Assembly (NCBI GenBank): GCA_902785485.1
Contig: CACZZA010000003.1
Coordinates: 1 to 45,760, forward strand
Length of the DNA: 45,760 bases
Direction: 5' to 3'
From: an uncultured Ruminococcus sp.
Lineage (GTDB): Bacteria > Bacillota > Clostridia > Oscillospirales > CAG-272
Positions within the stretch are counted from its first letter, which is position 1, and every line of letters starts with the position of its first letter. A model generated the notes under the pieces. That model was not told the origin of the DNA. It saw only the letters and a list, made by a program, of their open reading frames with translations, and did no database searches. Made by a program: the position numbers and the translations under genes. Below are positions 25,697-32,855 of the stretch, piece by piece.

Positions 25697-26166
25697 ATAC
25701 CGTCGTTATTCCCTCCCCGCTCGGGAGCGTACGGATAAGCGAAGATACTGCCGGGATATGCGAAATCTCGTTCGTTCCCGGAGAAAGACCGTCCGGAAAA
25801 CCCGATGGCAAATATATCCCGGAGGCGGCGCGACAGCTCGGCGAATATTTTGACGGCAAACGCAAGGTCTTTTCCGTTCCGCTCTCGATAGGCGGTACCG
25901 AATTTCAACGTAAGGTCTCGCGCGCGCTGCTCGAGATCCCCTACGGCGAAACGCGAAGCTATTCCGACGTCGCGCGTTCGGTCGGCAGTCCCCAAGCCTG
26001 CCGCGCGGTGGGCGGAGCCGCGAACAAAAACAAGCTCTGCATCATCGTCCCCTGCCACAGAGTTATAGGCAAAAACGGCGCTCCGGTCGGCTTCGCCGCC
26101 GGGGTGGATATAAAGCTCGCCCTGCTCGGACTGGAGAAAAAGAACTATGCTGCTGCACGAATTTGA
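25693..26166 (+). CDS. ogt: Methylated-DNA-protein cysteine methyltransferase (Ogt/MGMT)
   Basis: ATG 25693 overlaps the preceding stop codon, giving 157 residues. The active-site motif IIVPCHRVIG has the acceptor Cys 121, preceded by the helix-turn-helix recognition segment (SYSDVARSVGSPQACRAVG split around residues 92-110) with the Arg finger. It repairs O6-alkylguanine in DNA by suicide alkyl transfer. The C-terminal segment of this gene (26076-26145) is repeated at 27035-27104, fused to a copy of the SDR gene start. The 3' end overlaps the next gene by 20 bases. Confidence 0.95.
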   Translation: MNTVVIPSPLGSVRISEDTAGICEISFVPGERPSGKPDGKYIPEAARQLGEYFDGKRKVFSVPLSIGGTEFQRKVSRALLEIPYGETRSYSDVARSVGSPQACRAVGGAANKNKLCIIVPCHRVIGKNGAPVGFAAGVDIKLALLGLEKKNYAAARI

Positions 26167-26926
26167 TCCGCGGAAAAAAGCCGTTATAGATCCTTCTGAC
26201 ATAATGCCTCCGCTGCCGGATTTTCCCGAAAGCGTGGTGTCCGTGTTTTCGTACAGACTTTTCGAGCGGCTGCTTGATTATTTCGGACGTGAAAAGGTCG
26301 CCGAAACGAAAGACGTCGACGGGATCTTCCCGGTGTACGCCGTGAATTACAAGGGCAGACGTTTTGCATTTGCTAAAGGGCGACTCGGCGCGCCCGCGTG
26401 CGTCGGCACGTTCGAGGACGTTTTCGCCCTCGGCGGAAAAAGACTGATCCTGCTCGGAAACTGCGGAGTTCTGGACAAAAACATAGACGATTGTTCGGTG
26501 ATCATTCCCGACAAAGCTCTGCGCGACGAGGGAACGTCGTTCCACTACGCGCCGCCGTCGGACGTGATGGAAGTCAACAAAAAATACGCGGAGCTTTTCA
26601 AAAAGATATGCCGCGAGCACGGTTACTCATATACAGTGGGCACGACGTGGACGACCGACGCGTTTTACCGCGAAACTCCCGACAAGGTCGCGAGAAGGCG
26701 GGAGGCGGGCGCTATAACGGTCGATATGGAATGCGCCGCCGTTCAGGCATTCTGTGATTTTCGCGGGATAGAGTTTTTCCAGTTCTTCTACGCCGGAGAC
26801 AACCTCGACGCCGCGGTATGGGATCCGCGCAGTCTGTCCGGCGCGGTGAGGCTCGACGACAAGGAAAAAATCGCGCTGCTTGCCTTCGAGCTTGCGTACA
26901 GAATAGAAAAAGATGAAACGACCTGA
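26147..26926 (+). CDS. Nucleoside phosphorylase family protein
   Basis: This 259-residue protein matches the PNP/UDP family: GAPACVGTFEDVFALGGKRLI near 83-103, LLGNCGVLDKNI phosphate-loop region, WTTDAFYRETPD near 168 and DMECAAVQAFCDFRG near 191-205 with the Met-Glu ribose-binding pair. It would split nucleosides with phosphate to base and pentose-1-phosphate; purine or pyrimidine preference is not clear. It overlaps ogt by 20 bases in another frame, so these are coupled. Confidence 0.88.
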   Translation: MLLHEFDPRKKAVIDPSDIMPPLPDFPESVVSVFSYRLFERLLDYFGREKVAETKDVDGIFPVYAVNYKGRRFAFAKGRLGAPACVGTFEDVFALGGKRLILLGNCGVLDKNIDDCSVIIPDKALRDEGTSFHYAPPSDVMEVNKKYAELFKKICREHGYSYTVGTTWTTDAFYRETPDKVARRREAGAITVDMECAAVQAFCDFRGIEFFQFFYAGDNLDAAVWDPRSLSGAVRLDDKEKIALLAFELAYRIEKDETT

Positions 26927-26937
26927 ACATGAAGCGG

Positions 26938-26996
26938 CAATATGTAATACGGCATATCCGCGTTCATCGCCGCGTATTTCATAACAGCGGCGGAAA
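26938..26996 (+). pseudogene. Decayed duplicate of the start of the membrane-protein gene at 27118
   Basis: From ATG 26942, 52 bases match the first 52 bases of the gene at 27118 with seven differences. The second codon AAA is TAA here, so the copy stops at once. Most of the other changes are silent or conservative, which suggests a real gene copy that later decayed. It is followed directly by an exact copy of the SDR gene start. Confidence 0.75.
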
Positions 26997-27002
26997 CAAG
27001 AA

Positions 27003-27104
27003 TAAAGGAGTAATATGAAAACTGCGATTATAACCGGCGCTCCGGTCGGCTTCGCCGCCGGGGTGGATATAAAGCTCGCCCTGCTCGGGACAGAGAAAAA
27101 GAAC
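27003..27104 (+). repeat. Duplicated fragments: SDR gene start joined to ogt gene end
   Basis: Bases 27003-27040 are identical to 27757-27794 (ribosome binding site and first codons of the SDR gene). Bases 27035-27088 are identical to 26076-26129 (end of ogt), and 27089-27104 match 26130-26145 with four changes. The two source segments share CGGCGC at the joint (27035-27040), which looks like a microhomology junction. Confidence 0.85.
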
Positions 27105-27113
27105 AAGGAGTAA
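27015..27113 (+). CDS. 32-residue chimeric ORF (SDR N-terminus fused to Ogt C-terminus)
   Basis: ATG 27015 carries the same AAAGGAGTAAT ribosome binding site as the SDR gene. The first nine residues are MKTAIITGA from the SDR start. From there the frame runs into PVGFAAGVDIKLALLG from the Ogt C-terminus and ends TEKKNKE and TAA at 27111. The frame is open across the junction and agrees with both parents. It is probably translated because of its position in the operon, but it holds no whole domain. Function, if any, is unknown; it may simply be a recombination scar. Confidence 0.4.
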   Translation: MKTAIITGAPVGFAAGVDIKLALLGTEKKNKE

Positions 27114-27117
27114 TGAT

Positions 27118-27759
27118 ATGAAATACGGCGAATCCGCGTTCATCGTCGCGTATCTCATCACGGCGGCGGTGCTCGGGGTACTGATCTTACGCAAAGCGAA
27201 AACAAAAGCGGCGAAGCTAATGGGCATTTCGGCGCTCGTCCTCTGCTCGGGCGACGCTTTCCACCTCGTTCCGCGCGTTATCGCGCATTTTTCGGAGAGC
27301 GACCTTTCTTTATACCTCGGCTTAGGCAAGCTCGTGACGTCGCTCACGATGACCGTCTTTTACCTGCTCGTCTATTACGTTTACGTATATTATTACAAAA
27401 AGAACGAAAACAAAAGGCTCGCGCTGTGCCTTTGGGCGCTCGTCATTATCAGAGCCGTCCTCTGCGCCTTCCCGCAAAACGGCTGGACGGTCAACAGTAC
27501 GGACGCGACGTGGGGAATAATACGCAATATTCCGTTCGTGATCCTCGGGGCGATAGTCGCCTATCTGTATTTCAAAGAAAGAAAAAGTTCGCGCGCCTTT
27601 CGCTTTATATGGCTGTATATCTGCCTTTCGTTCGCGTTCTATATCCCCGTCGCGGTCTTCGCCGGTATGCTCCCCGTCCTCGGGATGCTGATGATACCCA
27701 AGACCGTTTGCTACGTGCTGATACTGTTCGCTTTTTACAAAGAGGCTGACAAGACTTAA
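27118..27759 (+). CDS. Unrecognised six-helix membrane protein
   Basis: This 213-residue protein has about six to seven membrane helices (starting 5-23, 33-55, 66-95) with short loops. A GDAFHLVPRV motif lies near 45-54 and a Tyr-rich VYYVYVYYYKK stretch near 85-95. I do not recognise the family; the layout resembles small membrane sensors without an output domain. AAGGAGTAATGAT precedes the ATG. A decayed copy of its first 52 bases lies at 26942. Confidence 0.75.
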   Translation: MKYGESAFIVAYLITAAVLGVLILRKAKTKAAKLMGISALVLCSGDAFHLVPRVIAHFSESDLSLYLGLGKLVTSLTMTVFYLLVYYVYVYYYKKNENKRLALCLWALVIIRAVLCAFPQNGWTVNSTDATWGIIRNIPFVILGAIVAYLYFKERKSSRAFRFIWLYICLSFAFYIPVAVFAGMLPVLGMLMIPKTVCYVLILFAFYKEADKT

Positions 27760-27768
27760 AGGAGTAAT

Positions 27769-28500
27769 ATGAAAACTGCGATTATAACCGGCGCGTCGCG
27801 CGGGATCGGACGGGAGATCGCCCGCGTCCTTGCAAAGCGCGGCTACGCCGTCATGATAAACTGCAACGCATCGCCCGACAAAGCCGTTTCCCTCGCTGAC
27901 GAAATACGCGCAAACGGCGGAAGGGCGGAAGTTATGAAAGCGGATATATCCGTTCCGGAAGAGGCGAAGTCTCTCGTCCGGCAAACCGTTGAAACGCTCG
28001 GGGAGCCGGACCTTCTCGTCAACAACGCCGGAGTCGCTCTGTGGGGACTCTTCACCGACGCGGGAGACCCGGAGATCGAAAAAGTCGTCTCCACCGACCT
28101 TACGGGAGCGATGATAATATCCCGCGAGTGCGCGAAATATATGATAAAACGCAAAGAAGGCGTTATTATCAACGTCGCCTCGATGTGGGGAGAGGTCGGC
28201 GCCTCGTGCGAGGTCGTCTACTCGGCGGCAAAAGCGGGGATCATCGGCTTCACCAAAGCGCTCGCCAAAGAACTCGCGCCAAGCGGCATACGCGTCAACT
28301 GCGTGTCCCCGGGGGTGATCGATACCGATATGATGTCACGGTTTTCACCCGAGGAAATAAAGGCTCTCTGTGACGAGATACCGCTCGGGCGTCTCGGAAC
28401 GCCGCGCGACGTCGCCTCGGCAGTCGCGTTTCTCGCGTCGGACGAAGCGTCTTATATCACGGGACAGACGCTCTCCGTAAACGGCGGATCTGTCATCTGA
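27769..28500 (+). CDS. Short-chain dehydrogenase/reductase, FabG-like
   Basis: This 243-residue SDR has the nucleotide motif TGASRGIG (7-14), NNAG near 88, the catalytic Tyr 151 and Lys 155 (YSAAK), and a C-terminal ASYITGQTLSVNGG motif, as in 3-oxoacyl-ACP reductases. The Arg after the Gly motif suggests NADPH. Whether it serves fatty-acid synthesis or another substrate is open, since no fab genes are near. Its first 38 bases with the ribosome binding site are duplicated at 27003. Confidence 0.92.
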   Translation: MKTAIITGASRGIGREIARVLAKRGYAVMINCNASPDKAVSLADEIRANGGRAEVMKADISVPEEAKSLVRQTVETLGEPDLLVNNAGVALWGLFTDAGDPEIEKVVSTDLTGAMIISRECAKYMIKRKEGVIINVASMWGEVGASCEVVYSAAKAGIIGFTKALAKELAPSGIRVNCVSPGVIDTDMMSRFSPEEIKALCDEIPLGRLGTPRDVASAVAFLASDEASYITGQTLSVNGGSVI

Positions 28501-28514
28501 AAGAAGGTATCTTT

Positions 28515-29018
28515 ACGAAAAAAGAAAAGACCAACGCTCTGCGCCTGCTCGACTCGCATAAGATCCCGTACGAGACCCGGGAATACGATCCCGAAACAAC
28601 GGTCGGAGAGAACGTCGCCGGACTTATCGGCAACCCTCCGGAAAGGACGTTCAAAACGCTCGTCACGGTGTCCGACAAGGGACTTTATTACGTTTTCGTC
28701 GTCCCGGTCACCGGCTCTCTCGATCTCAAAAAAGCGGCGAAGTGCGTCGGAGCCAAATCAATAGCCATGATAAAACAAAAGGAGCTGCTTCCGCTTACCG
28801 GGTACGTACACGGCGGATGCTCGCCCTTCGGTATGAAAAAGACTTTCCCGACCTTCGTCCACGAGTCGGCGAAAGAATACGATACGATCGCTTTCTCAGC
28901 CGGGCGGAGAGGACTCCAGGTCATAGCGCCTCCCGACTGCATAATAGACATTCTGAGAGCGGAATACCGCGATATCGCGACAGAAGAGACACCGGAGGAT
29001 ACAAAATGGAATCACTGA
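28515..29018 (+). CDS. YbaK/EbsC-family aminoacyl-tRNA deacylase with non-AUG start
   Basis: The protein from TKKEKTNALRLLDSHKIPYE to the stop matches the Cys-tRNA(Pro)/YbaK deacylase family over its whole length, with the block LPLTGYVHGGCSPFGMKK near the catalytic site. No ATG, GTG or TTG occurs in frame before GTG 28668, which would remove about 50 conserved residues. Where relatives have their start Met, this gene has ACG (28515-28517), and AAGAAGG lies 7-8 bases before it. An alternative is CTG 28497, which overlaps the preceding TGA in the style of the 4-base overlaps seen elsewhere. I favour ACG, giving 167 residues. It overlaps the next gene by 13 bases. Confidence 0.78.
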   Translation, partial: TKKEKTNALRLLDSHKIPYETREYDPETTVGENVAGLIGNPPERTFKTLVTVSDKGLYYVFVVPVTGSLDLKKAAKCVGAKSIAMIKQKELLPLTGYVHGGCSPFGMKKTFPTFVHESAKEYDTIAFSAGRRGLQVIAPPDCIIDILRAEYRDIATEETPEDTKWNH

Positions 29019-30208
29019 CCGAACTGTACCGAATAGGGAGAGGACCTTCGTCCTCTCACACGATGGGACCGGCGAACGCCTCGTCCCTGATGAAGACCGT
29101 ATTCCCGGAGGCGGACCGGTTTGAAGTCACGCTTAAAGGCTCGCTCGCCAAGACGGGAAAAGGACACCTCACCGACGACGCCGTAGTAACGGCGCTCTCC
29201 CCCGTTCCCGTCAGGATAATATGGGACACGGAAAGTCCCACTCCCGTCCACCCGAACACGCTCGAATACCGCGCGTTCAAGGGCGAACGCGAGCTCGGTT
29301 TCCGCCGCGTTTTCAGCGTCGGAGGCGGAAAGTTCACCGTCGAGGGCGAAAAAGCGTTCGACCCTCCGCAAATATATCCTGAAAAGATTTTTGAAGAGAT
29401 CAAGTCCTTATGTAAGGAAAACAAACTCCGCTTCTGGCAGTACGTCGAGCATTACGAAGGACCCGAAATTTGGAGTTTTCTAAATAAAGTCTGGAACGTG
29501 ATGCGCGATGAGATCGCGCGCGGGCTCGACGCGGAAGGCACGCTCGGAGGCGGACTCAACGTACAGAGAAAGGCGCATCTGCTCTATTCGCAATGCGTGC
29601 AGTTCGAGGAGGCGGTGCGGAGCGAAAGCCGTCTCGTTTGCTCGTGCGCGTTTGCCGCGAGCGAGGAGAACGCCGCGGGAGGCGTCATAGTTACCGCACC
29701 GACCTGCGGCTCGTGCGGAGTCGTACCCGCCGTGCTGCTCTATATGCAGGAAAAACTCGGACTGCCCGACTCCGAGATATGCAAGGCACTCGCGACGGCG
29801 GGCGTCATCGGCAACGTGATCAAAACGAACGCCTCGATCTCCGGCGCGGAGTGCGGATGTCAGGCTGAAATAGGCTCCGCCTGCTCGATGGCTGCGGCGG
29901 CTCTCGCCGAACTGAACGGAATGGATCTCGATCAGATCGAATACGCCGCCGAAGTTGCGCTCGAGCATCACCTCGGTCTGACCTGCGACCCGGTCGCAGG
30001 ACTCGTGCAGATCCCCTGCATCGAACGCAACGCGGTCGCCGCGATGCGCGCGATAAACGCGCTCGAAATAGCGGACTTTCTTACTTACACGCGCAAGATC
30101 TCGTTCGATACCGTCGTCAGGACGATGTACGAAACGGGGCGCGACCTGTTCAGCAAATACCGCGAGACTAGCGAAGGCGGACTCGCGAAGAATTACGGAG
30201 TATCATAA
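29006..30208 (+). CDS. sdaA: L-serine ammonia-lyase (dehydratase), Fe-S type, single chain
   Basis: ATG 29006 follows GGAGG and gives 400 residues. The N-terminal beta domain holds GPSSSHTMGPANA near 12-25; the catalytic alpha domain holds TAPTCGSCGVVPAVL, CGCQAEIGSACSMAAAA and CDPVAGLVQIPCIERNA, which carry the cysteines of the oxygen-sensitive 4Fe-4S cluster. The enzyme turns L-serine into pyruvate and ammonia. It is shorter than the 454-residue E. coli SdaA, mainly in the beta domain and linker. It overlaps the deacylase gene and is followed one base later by a small Cys-rich gene. Confidence 0.93.
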   Translation: MESLTELYRIGRGPSSSHTMGPANASSLMKTVFPEADRFEVTLKGSLAKTGKGHLTDDAVVTALSPVPVRIIWDTESPTPVHPNTLEYRAFKGERELGFRRVFSVGGGKFTVEGEKAFDPPQIYPEKIFEEIKSLCKENKLRFWQYVEHYEGPEIWSFLNKVWNVMRDEIARGLDAEGTLGGGLNVQRKAHLLYSQCVQFEEAVRSESRLVCSCAFAASEENAAGGVIVTAPTCGSCGVVPAVLLYMQEKLGLPDSEICKALATAGVIGNVIKTNASISGAECGCQAEIGSACSMAAAALAELNGMDLDQIEYAAEVALEHHLGLTCDPVAGLVQIPCIERNAVAAMRAINALEIADFLTYTRKISFDTVVRTMYETGRDLFSKYRETSEGGLAKNYGVS

Positions 30209-30209
30209 A

Positions 30210-30425
30210 ATGGAAAACGACGCGAAAAAGCGCTCGCCGCGCAAAAAACCGGCGACTCCCTGCGAATTCTGCGCGTTCTTCGTCTGGGACGACGACGACG
30301 AGTGCTACGAGTGCGAAAAGGACCTCGACGAAGACGAGATGCTTCGTTTCCTCTCGTCGGAGAACGCGTACTGCCCGTATTATCAGAACGGCGACGAGTA
30401 CGCGACCGTGCGCAAGCAGAATTGA
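30210..30425 (+). CDS. Small cysteine-rich protein, DUF6472-like
   Basis: This 71-residue protein has a basic N-terminal tail (KKRSPRKKP), then CEFCAFFVWDDDDECYECEKD with two CxxC pairs, an acidic middle and a C-terminal YCPYYQNGDEYATVRKQN. Five cysteines in this spacing suggest a metal or zinc knuckle. I believe it matches DUF6472, known mainly from Clostridia, with no known function. It is the last gene of the long plus-strand train and lies just before the terminator. Confidence 0.8.
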   Translation: MENDAKKRSPRKKPATPCEFCAFFVWDDDDECYECEKDLDEDEMLRFLSSENAYCPYYQNGDEYATVRKQN

Positions 30426-30440
30426 CTTTTTTCTTCTTAT

Positions 30441-30471
30441 GGGACTGCAAAAAACAGTCCCTTATTTTTTT
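30441..30471 (+). terminator. Terminator closing the long plus-strand gene train
   Basis: GGGACTG/CAGTCCC (30441-30447 with 30455-30461), 7-base A-rich loop, followed by TTATTTTTTT. No other clear plus-strand terminator lies between 13832 and here. Confidence 0.92.
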
Positions 30472-30484
30472 GCGAAAACGAAAA

Positions 30485-30660
30485 GATAAACAAGGATCTG
30501 TGCGACCGCGGTCGCGCAGATATGGTCGCCTGCGGCGAGTTATGAACGGCTGTCGCCGTGTCAGGAAGGCGATCATATCATAACTTTTTGCGTAAGCAAA
30601 AATCATAACGTCAGACGCAGTCTGACTCATAACTCTTAACTCGCTGAATTCTTGTTTAGC
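30485..30660. repeat. Non-coding inverted-repeat element with a hairpin array
   Basis: The element is bordered by GATAAACAAG (30485-30494) and, inverted, TCGCTGAATTCTTGTTTAGC (30641-30660). These borders resemble the motif GATAAACAAGAATTTAGCGA found four times at 39203-39684. Inside are a 24-base near-perfect palindrome around ACCGCGGT (near 30498-30521), TTTTTGC/GCAAAAA and GTCAGAC/GTCTGAC. The last two hairpins are each followed by T-CATAAC, giving modules of 24-25 bases. No coding potential is seen. It looks like a MITE-type or REP-type element. Confidence 0.6.
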
Positions 30661-30716
30661 TTACTAATTATATGGAATCGGTTGGCGCAGATCATAAATG
30701 CGGCGGACTCGCTTTT

Positions 30717-31724
30717 TCATTCCCCGTCGAAAAGGCTTTTCGCGTTGCCGTAGAAAAACCGCTCGATCCCGTCTTCGTTTATACCGCAGATAAGGAACGC
30801 CTGGCGGACCGCCATAAGGTTTTCGGTCCCGATGAGATGATCGCTCATCCGCGTTTTTGAAGAAAACGCGTCGAGGTCCTTTTGATATATCCAGTAGAAC
30901 GAATTGCCGAGCGAAATACACTTTCCTCGCGCGCGGCAGACGGGATAGTCGCTTCCCCACATACATCGCTCCACGCCGACCTTGTTCAATATCTGTATCA
31001 TCGCGGGCGACTCGCAGACGGCGGAGAAATCGAACCACACGTTCGGCAGGTCTTTTACCCGCTCCGCGCTTTCGACCGCGGTCCACGAGGCAAACGCACG
31101 CGCGCAATGCGCGAGGATCAGCGTCGCGTACGGGTAGCTTTTCGCCGTTTCCCTTATATATTCGAGGTTGTCTGGATCGGAGAGCGCGCCGTCGCGCACC
31201 ATGTGCTGGGTGATCACCATACGTTTCGCGTTCGCGACCTCCCACGCCGAGCGCGGGAGATAGTCGCCGATCGACGCCTGCCACGTATCGGAAACGTTCG
31301 ACAGATTGTGATAGCACTTGAGCCCGCGTATGCGCGGATCGACGAGCCGTTTTTCTATGTCCTCCTCTTTTTCGTCCGGATGGACGACGATCTCACCGAC
31401 GAGAGTTTCGTCTTTTTCAAGCTCTCCGAGCAGGAACGCGTCGCTTTTTTCGATAAGACCGCTCTTTCGCTCGCGCATCGCGGCGTCGGGATATGAGATC
31501 GCGTTCATCCGCAGTTCGCGCGGAAAGCGGAGGAGCGGAGACATTTCCTCTCTGTACTTTTCTGCGCCCAGCACGACCCTCTCACCCTCTCCCGCGAGAG
31601 TCGGGATGAGCGACGTATCGAGCAGATGACAGTGCGCGTCGAATATGCGGTCGGGCAGAAAAGAATCGAGTATGCGCCCCGCCTCCGCGTCGTTCCCGTT
31701 ATATTTCATCACGGAAGAAAACAT
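30717..31724 (-). CDS. Amidohydrolase family 2 protein
   Basis: This 335-residue protein has the metal-dependent TIM-barrel signatures: FDAHCHL near 28-34, VVHPDEK, ITQHMV, LAHCARAFA near 207-215 and MWGSDYPVCRA near 259-269 with the catalytic Asp. It resembles the Amidohydro_2 group of decarboxylases and lactonases. GGAGGA lies 7 bases before ATG 31724, inside the end of the preceding sialidase-like gene, so the two are coupled. The substrate is unknown. Confidence 0.87.
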   Translation of the reverse strand: MFSSVMKYNGNDAEAGRILDSFLPDRIFDAHCHLLDTSLIPTLAGEGERVVLGAEKYREEMSPLLRFPRELRMNAISYPDAAMRERKSGLIEKSDAFLLGELEKDETLVGEIVVHPDEKEEDIEKRLVDPRIRGLKCYHNLSNVSDTWQASIGDYLPRSAWEVANAKRMVITQHMVRDGALSDPDNLEYIRETAKSYPYATLILAHCARAFASWTAVESAERVKDLPNVWFDFSAVCESPAMIQILNKVGVERCMWGSDYPVCRARGKCISLGNSFYWIYQKDLDAFSSKTRMSDHLIGTENLMAVRQAFLICGINEDGIERFFYGNAKSLFDGE

Positions 31725-31727
31725 TGT

Positions 31728-32843
31728 TCATTCCTCCAGCATAACGAAGTGATAGTCCGTTCTGTGAGTCGACGGTCCGCTGTAGAAATATACCGCGATC
31801 CGCCCGTCTTTCAGCCTCAGCATATACGGATGCCCGACGTTGAACGCGCCCATTTCGCTCCAGACGTCGTTCATACCGGCATTCTTGCTCCCGCTCCTCT
31901 GCATCCCCGAATCATATACGGTGAAATTATCGCGCCAAAGCCTCCCGTCTTCGGACTCCGCGATGCGGATGACGGGCGCTTTTTCTCTGTTGATGTAGAC
32001 GAGCAGCATACTTCCGTCACGTCCCGAGATGATATTTCCCGGTTGCCCCGTGAGTCCCGTTCCCGTCAGCGGGCCGAATGACCTCCCGCCGTCACGGCTC
32101 TCCGAATAATGGATGTCGACGTAGTCGCCGACCCTTCTGTCGAAAGTCCAGAACGCCCCACAGAGCATTCCGTCGTCAAGGAGGCTCAGCCTCTGATCCC
32201 AATAATATACGTTTCGGTCGCCCGTGATGGTGACTTCGTCTCCCCAGGTGTTGCCGCCGTCGGACGAAAAGACTGCGCAGCTGTGATGCACCCAATATTC
32301 TTTTTCATAGTAGGGCTTGTTCACCTCGAACTGGATACAGACGCGTCCGTCGCCCGTAAGGAACGGCGCTCCGGTCAGCGGGAGCGGCAGGTCGCGGTAC
32401 GTTTCGACCTGAATACGGCGAAGAGGCTCCCACGTCTTTCCCGAGTCGCGGGAATGGGAGAACATAATATACGTGTCCTTCAGCCCCTCGGTCTCCTCGT
32501 TGTAGTACGGGAGCGCTTCGAGCGTCGCGTCGACCGCGTTGCAGACGCAGAGGAGGTCGCCCTTTGCGACTTCGCAGAAATAGAGAGTACGTATCGTCGT
32601 AGGCTTGCCGTCGACGACAGGTGGAGCGAAAGGCTCGACGGGAGCCGACCACGTCTTGCCTCCGTCGTACGAAAAGACGGCGACGCCGCGGTCGGTCGCG
32701 TTGTCGGGTATCTTGCGCTCGGCGCCCTTGAACGAGGCTATGAGCGTCCCGTCGCTAAGCTCGCAAAGGCCGGGAAAAGCGCAGCTCGAATAGCGCGGCT
32801 CGTCCTTTCCCGAATAGGCGATCCCCTGTCCTATGGTTTTCAT
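31728..32843 (-). CDS. Sialidase-like six-bladed propeller protein (BNR/Asp-box)
   Basis: This 371-residue protein carries at least five Asp-box repeats: SYDGGKTW, SRDSGKTW, SSDGGNTW, SRDGGRSF and SEDGRLW, at about one per blade. The early Arg in the DEPRYSSCAFPGL segment and a RTDYHF segment near the end are in places where sialidases hold substrate Arg residues, but I cannot confirm the triad. There is no signal peptide, so it should be cytosolic and may act on imported sugars. TAGGAGGA before the ATG overlaps the stop codon of the preceding leucine-rich-repeat gene. Family is clear, sialidase activity is inference. Confidence 0.85.
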   Translation of the reverse strand: MKTIGQGIAYSGKDEPRYSSCAFPGLCELSDGTLIASFKGAERKIPDNATDRGVAVFSYDGGKTWSAPVEPFAPPVVDGKPTTIRTLYFCEVAKGDLLCVCNAVDATLEALPYYNEETEGLKDTYIMFSHSRDSGKTWEPLRRIQVETYRDLPLPLTGAPFLTGDGRVCIQFEVNKPYYEKEYWVHHSCAVFSSDGGNTWGDEVTITGDRNVYYWDQRLSLLDDGMLCGAFWTFDRRVGDYVDIHYSESRDGGRSFGPLTGTGLTGQPGNIISGRDGSMLLVYINREKAPVIRIAESEDGRLWRDNFTVYDSGMQRSGSKNAGMNDVWSEMGAFNVGHPYMLRLKDGRIAVYFYSGPSTHRTDYHFVMLEE

Positions 32844-32855
32844 ATATCAGTCCTC

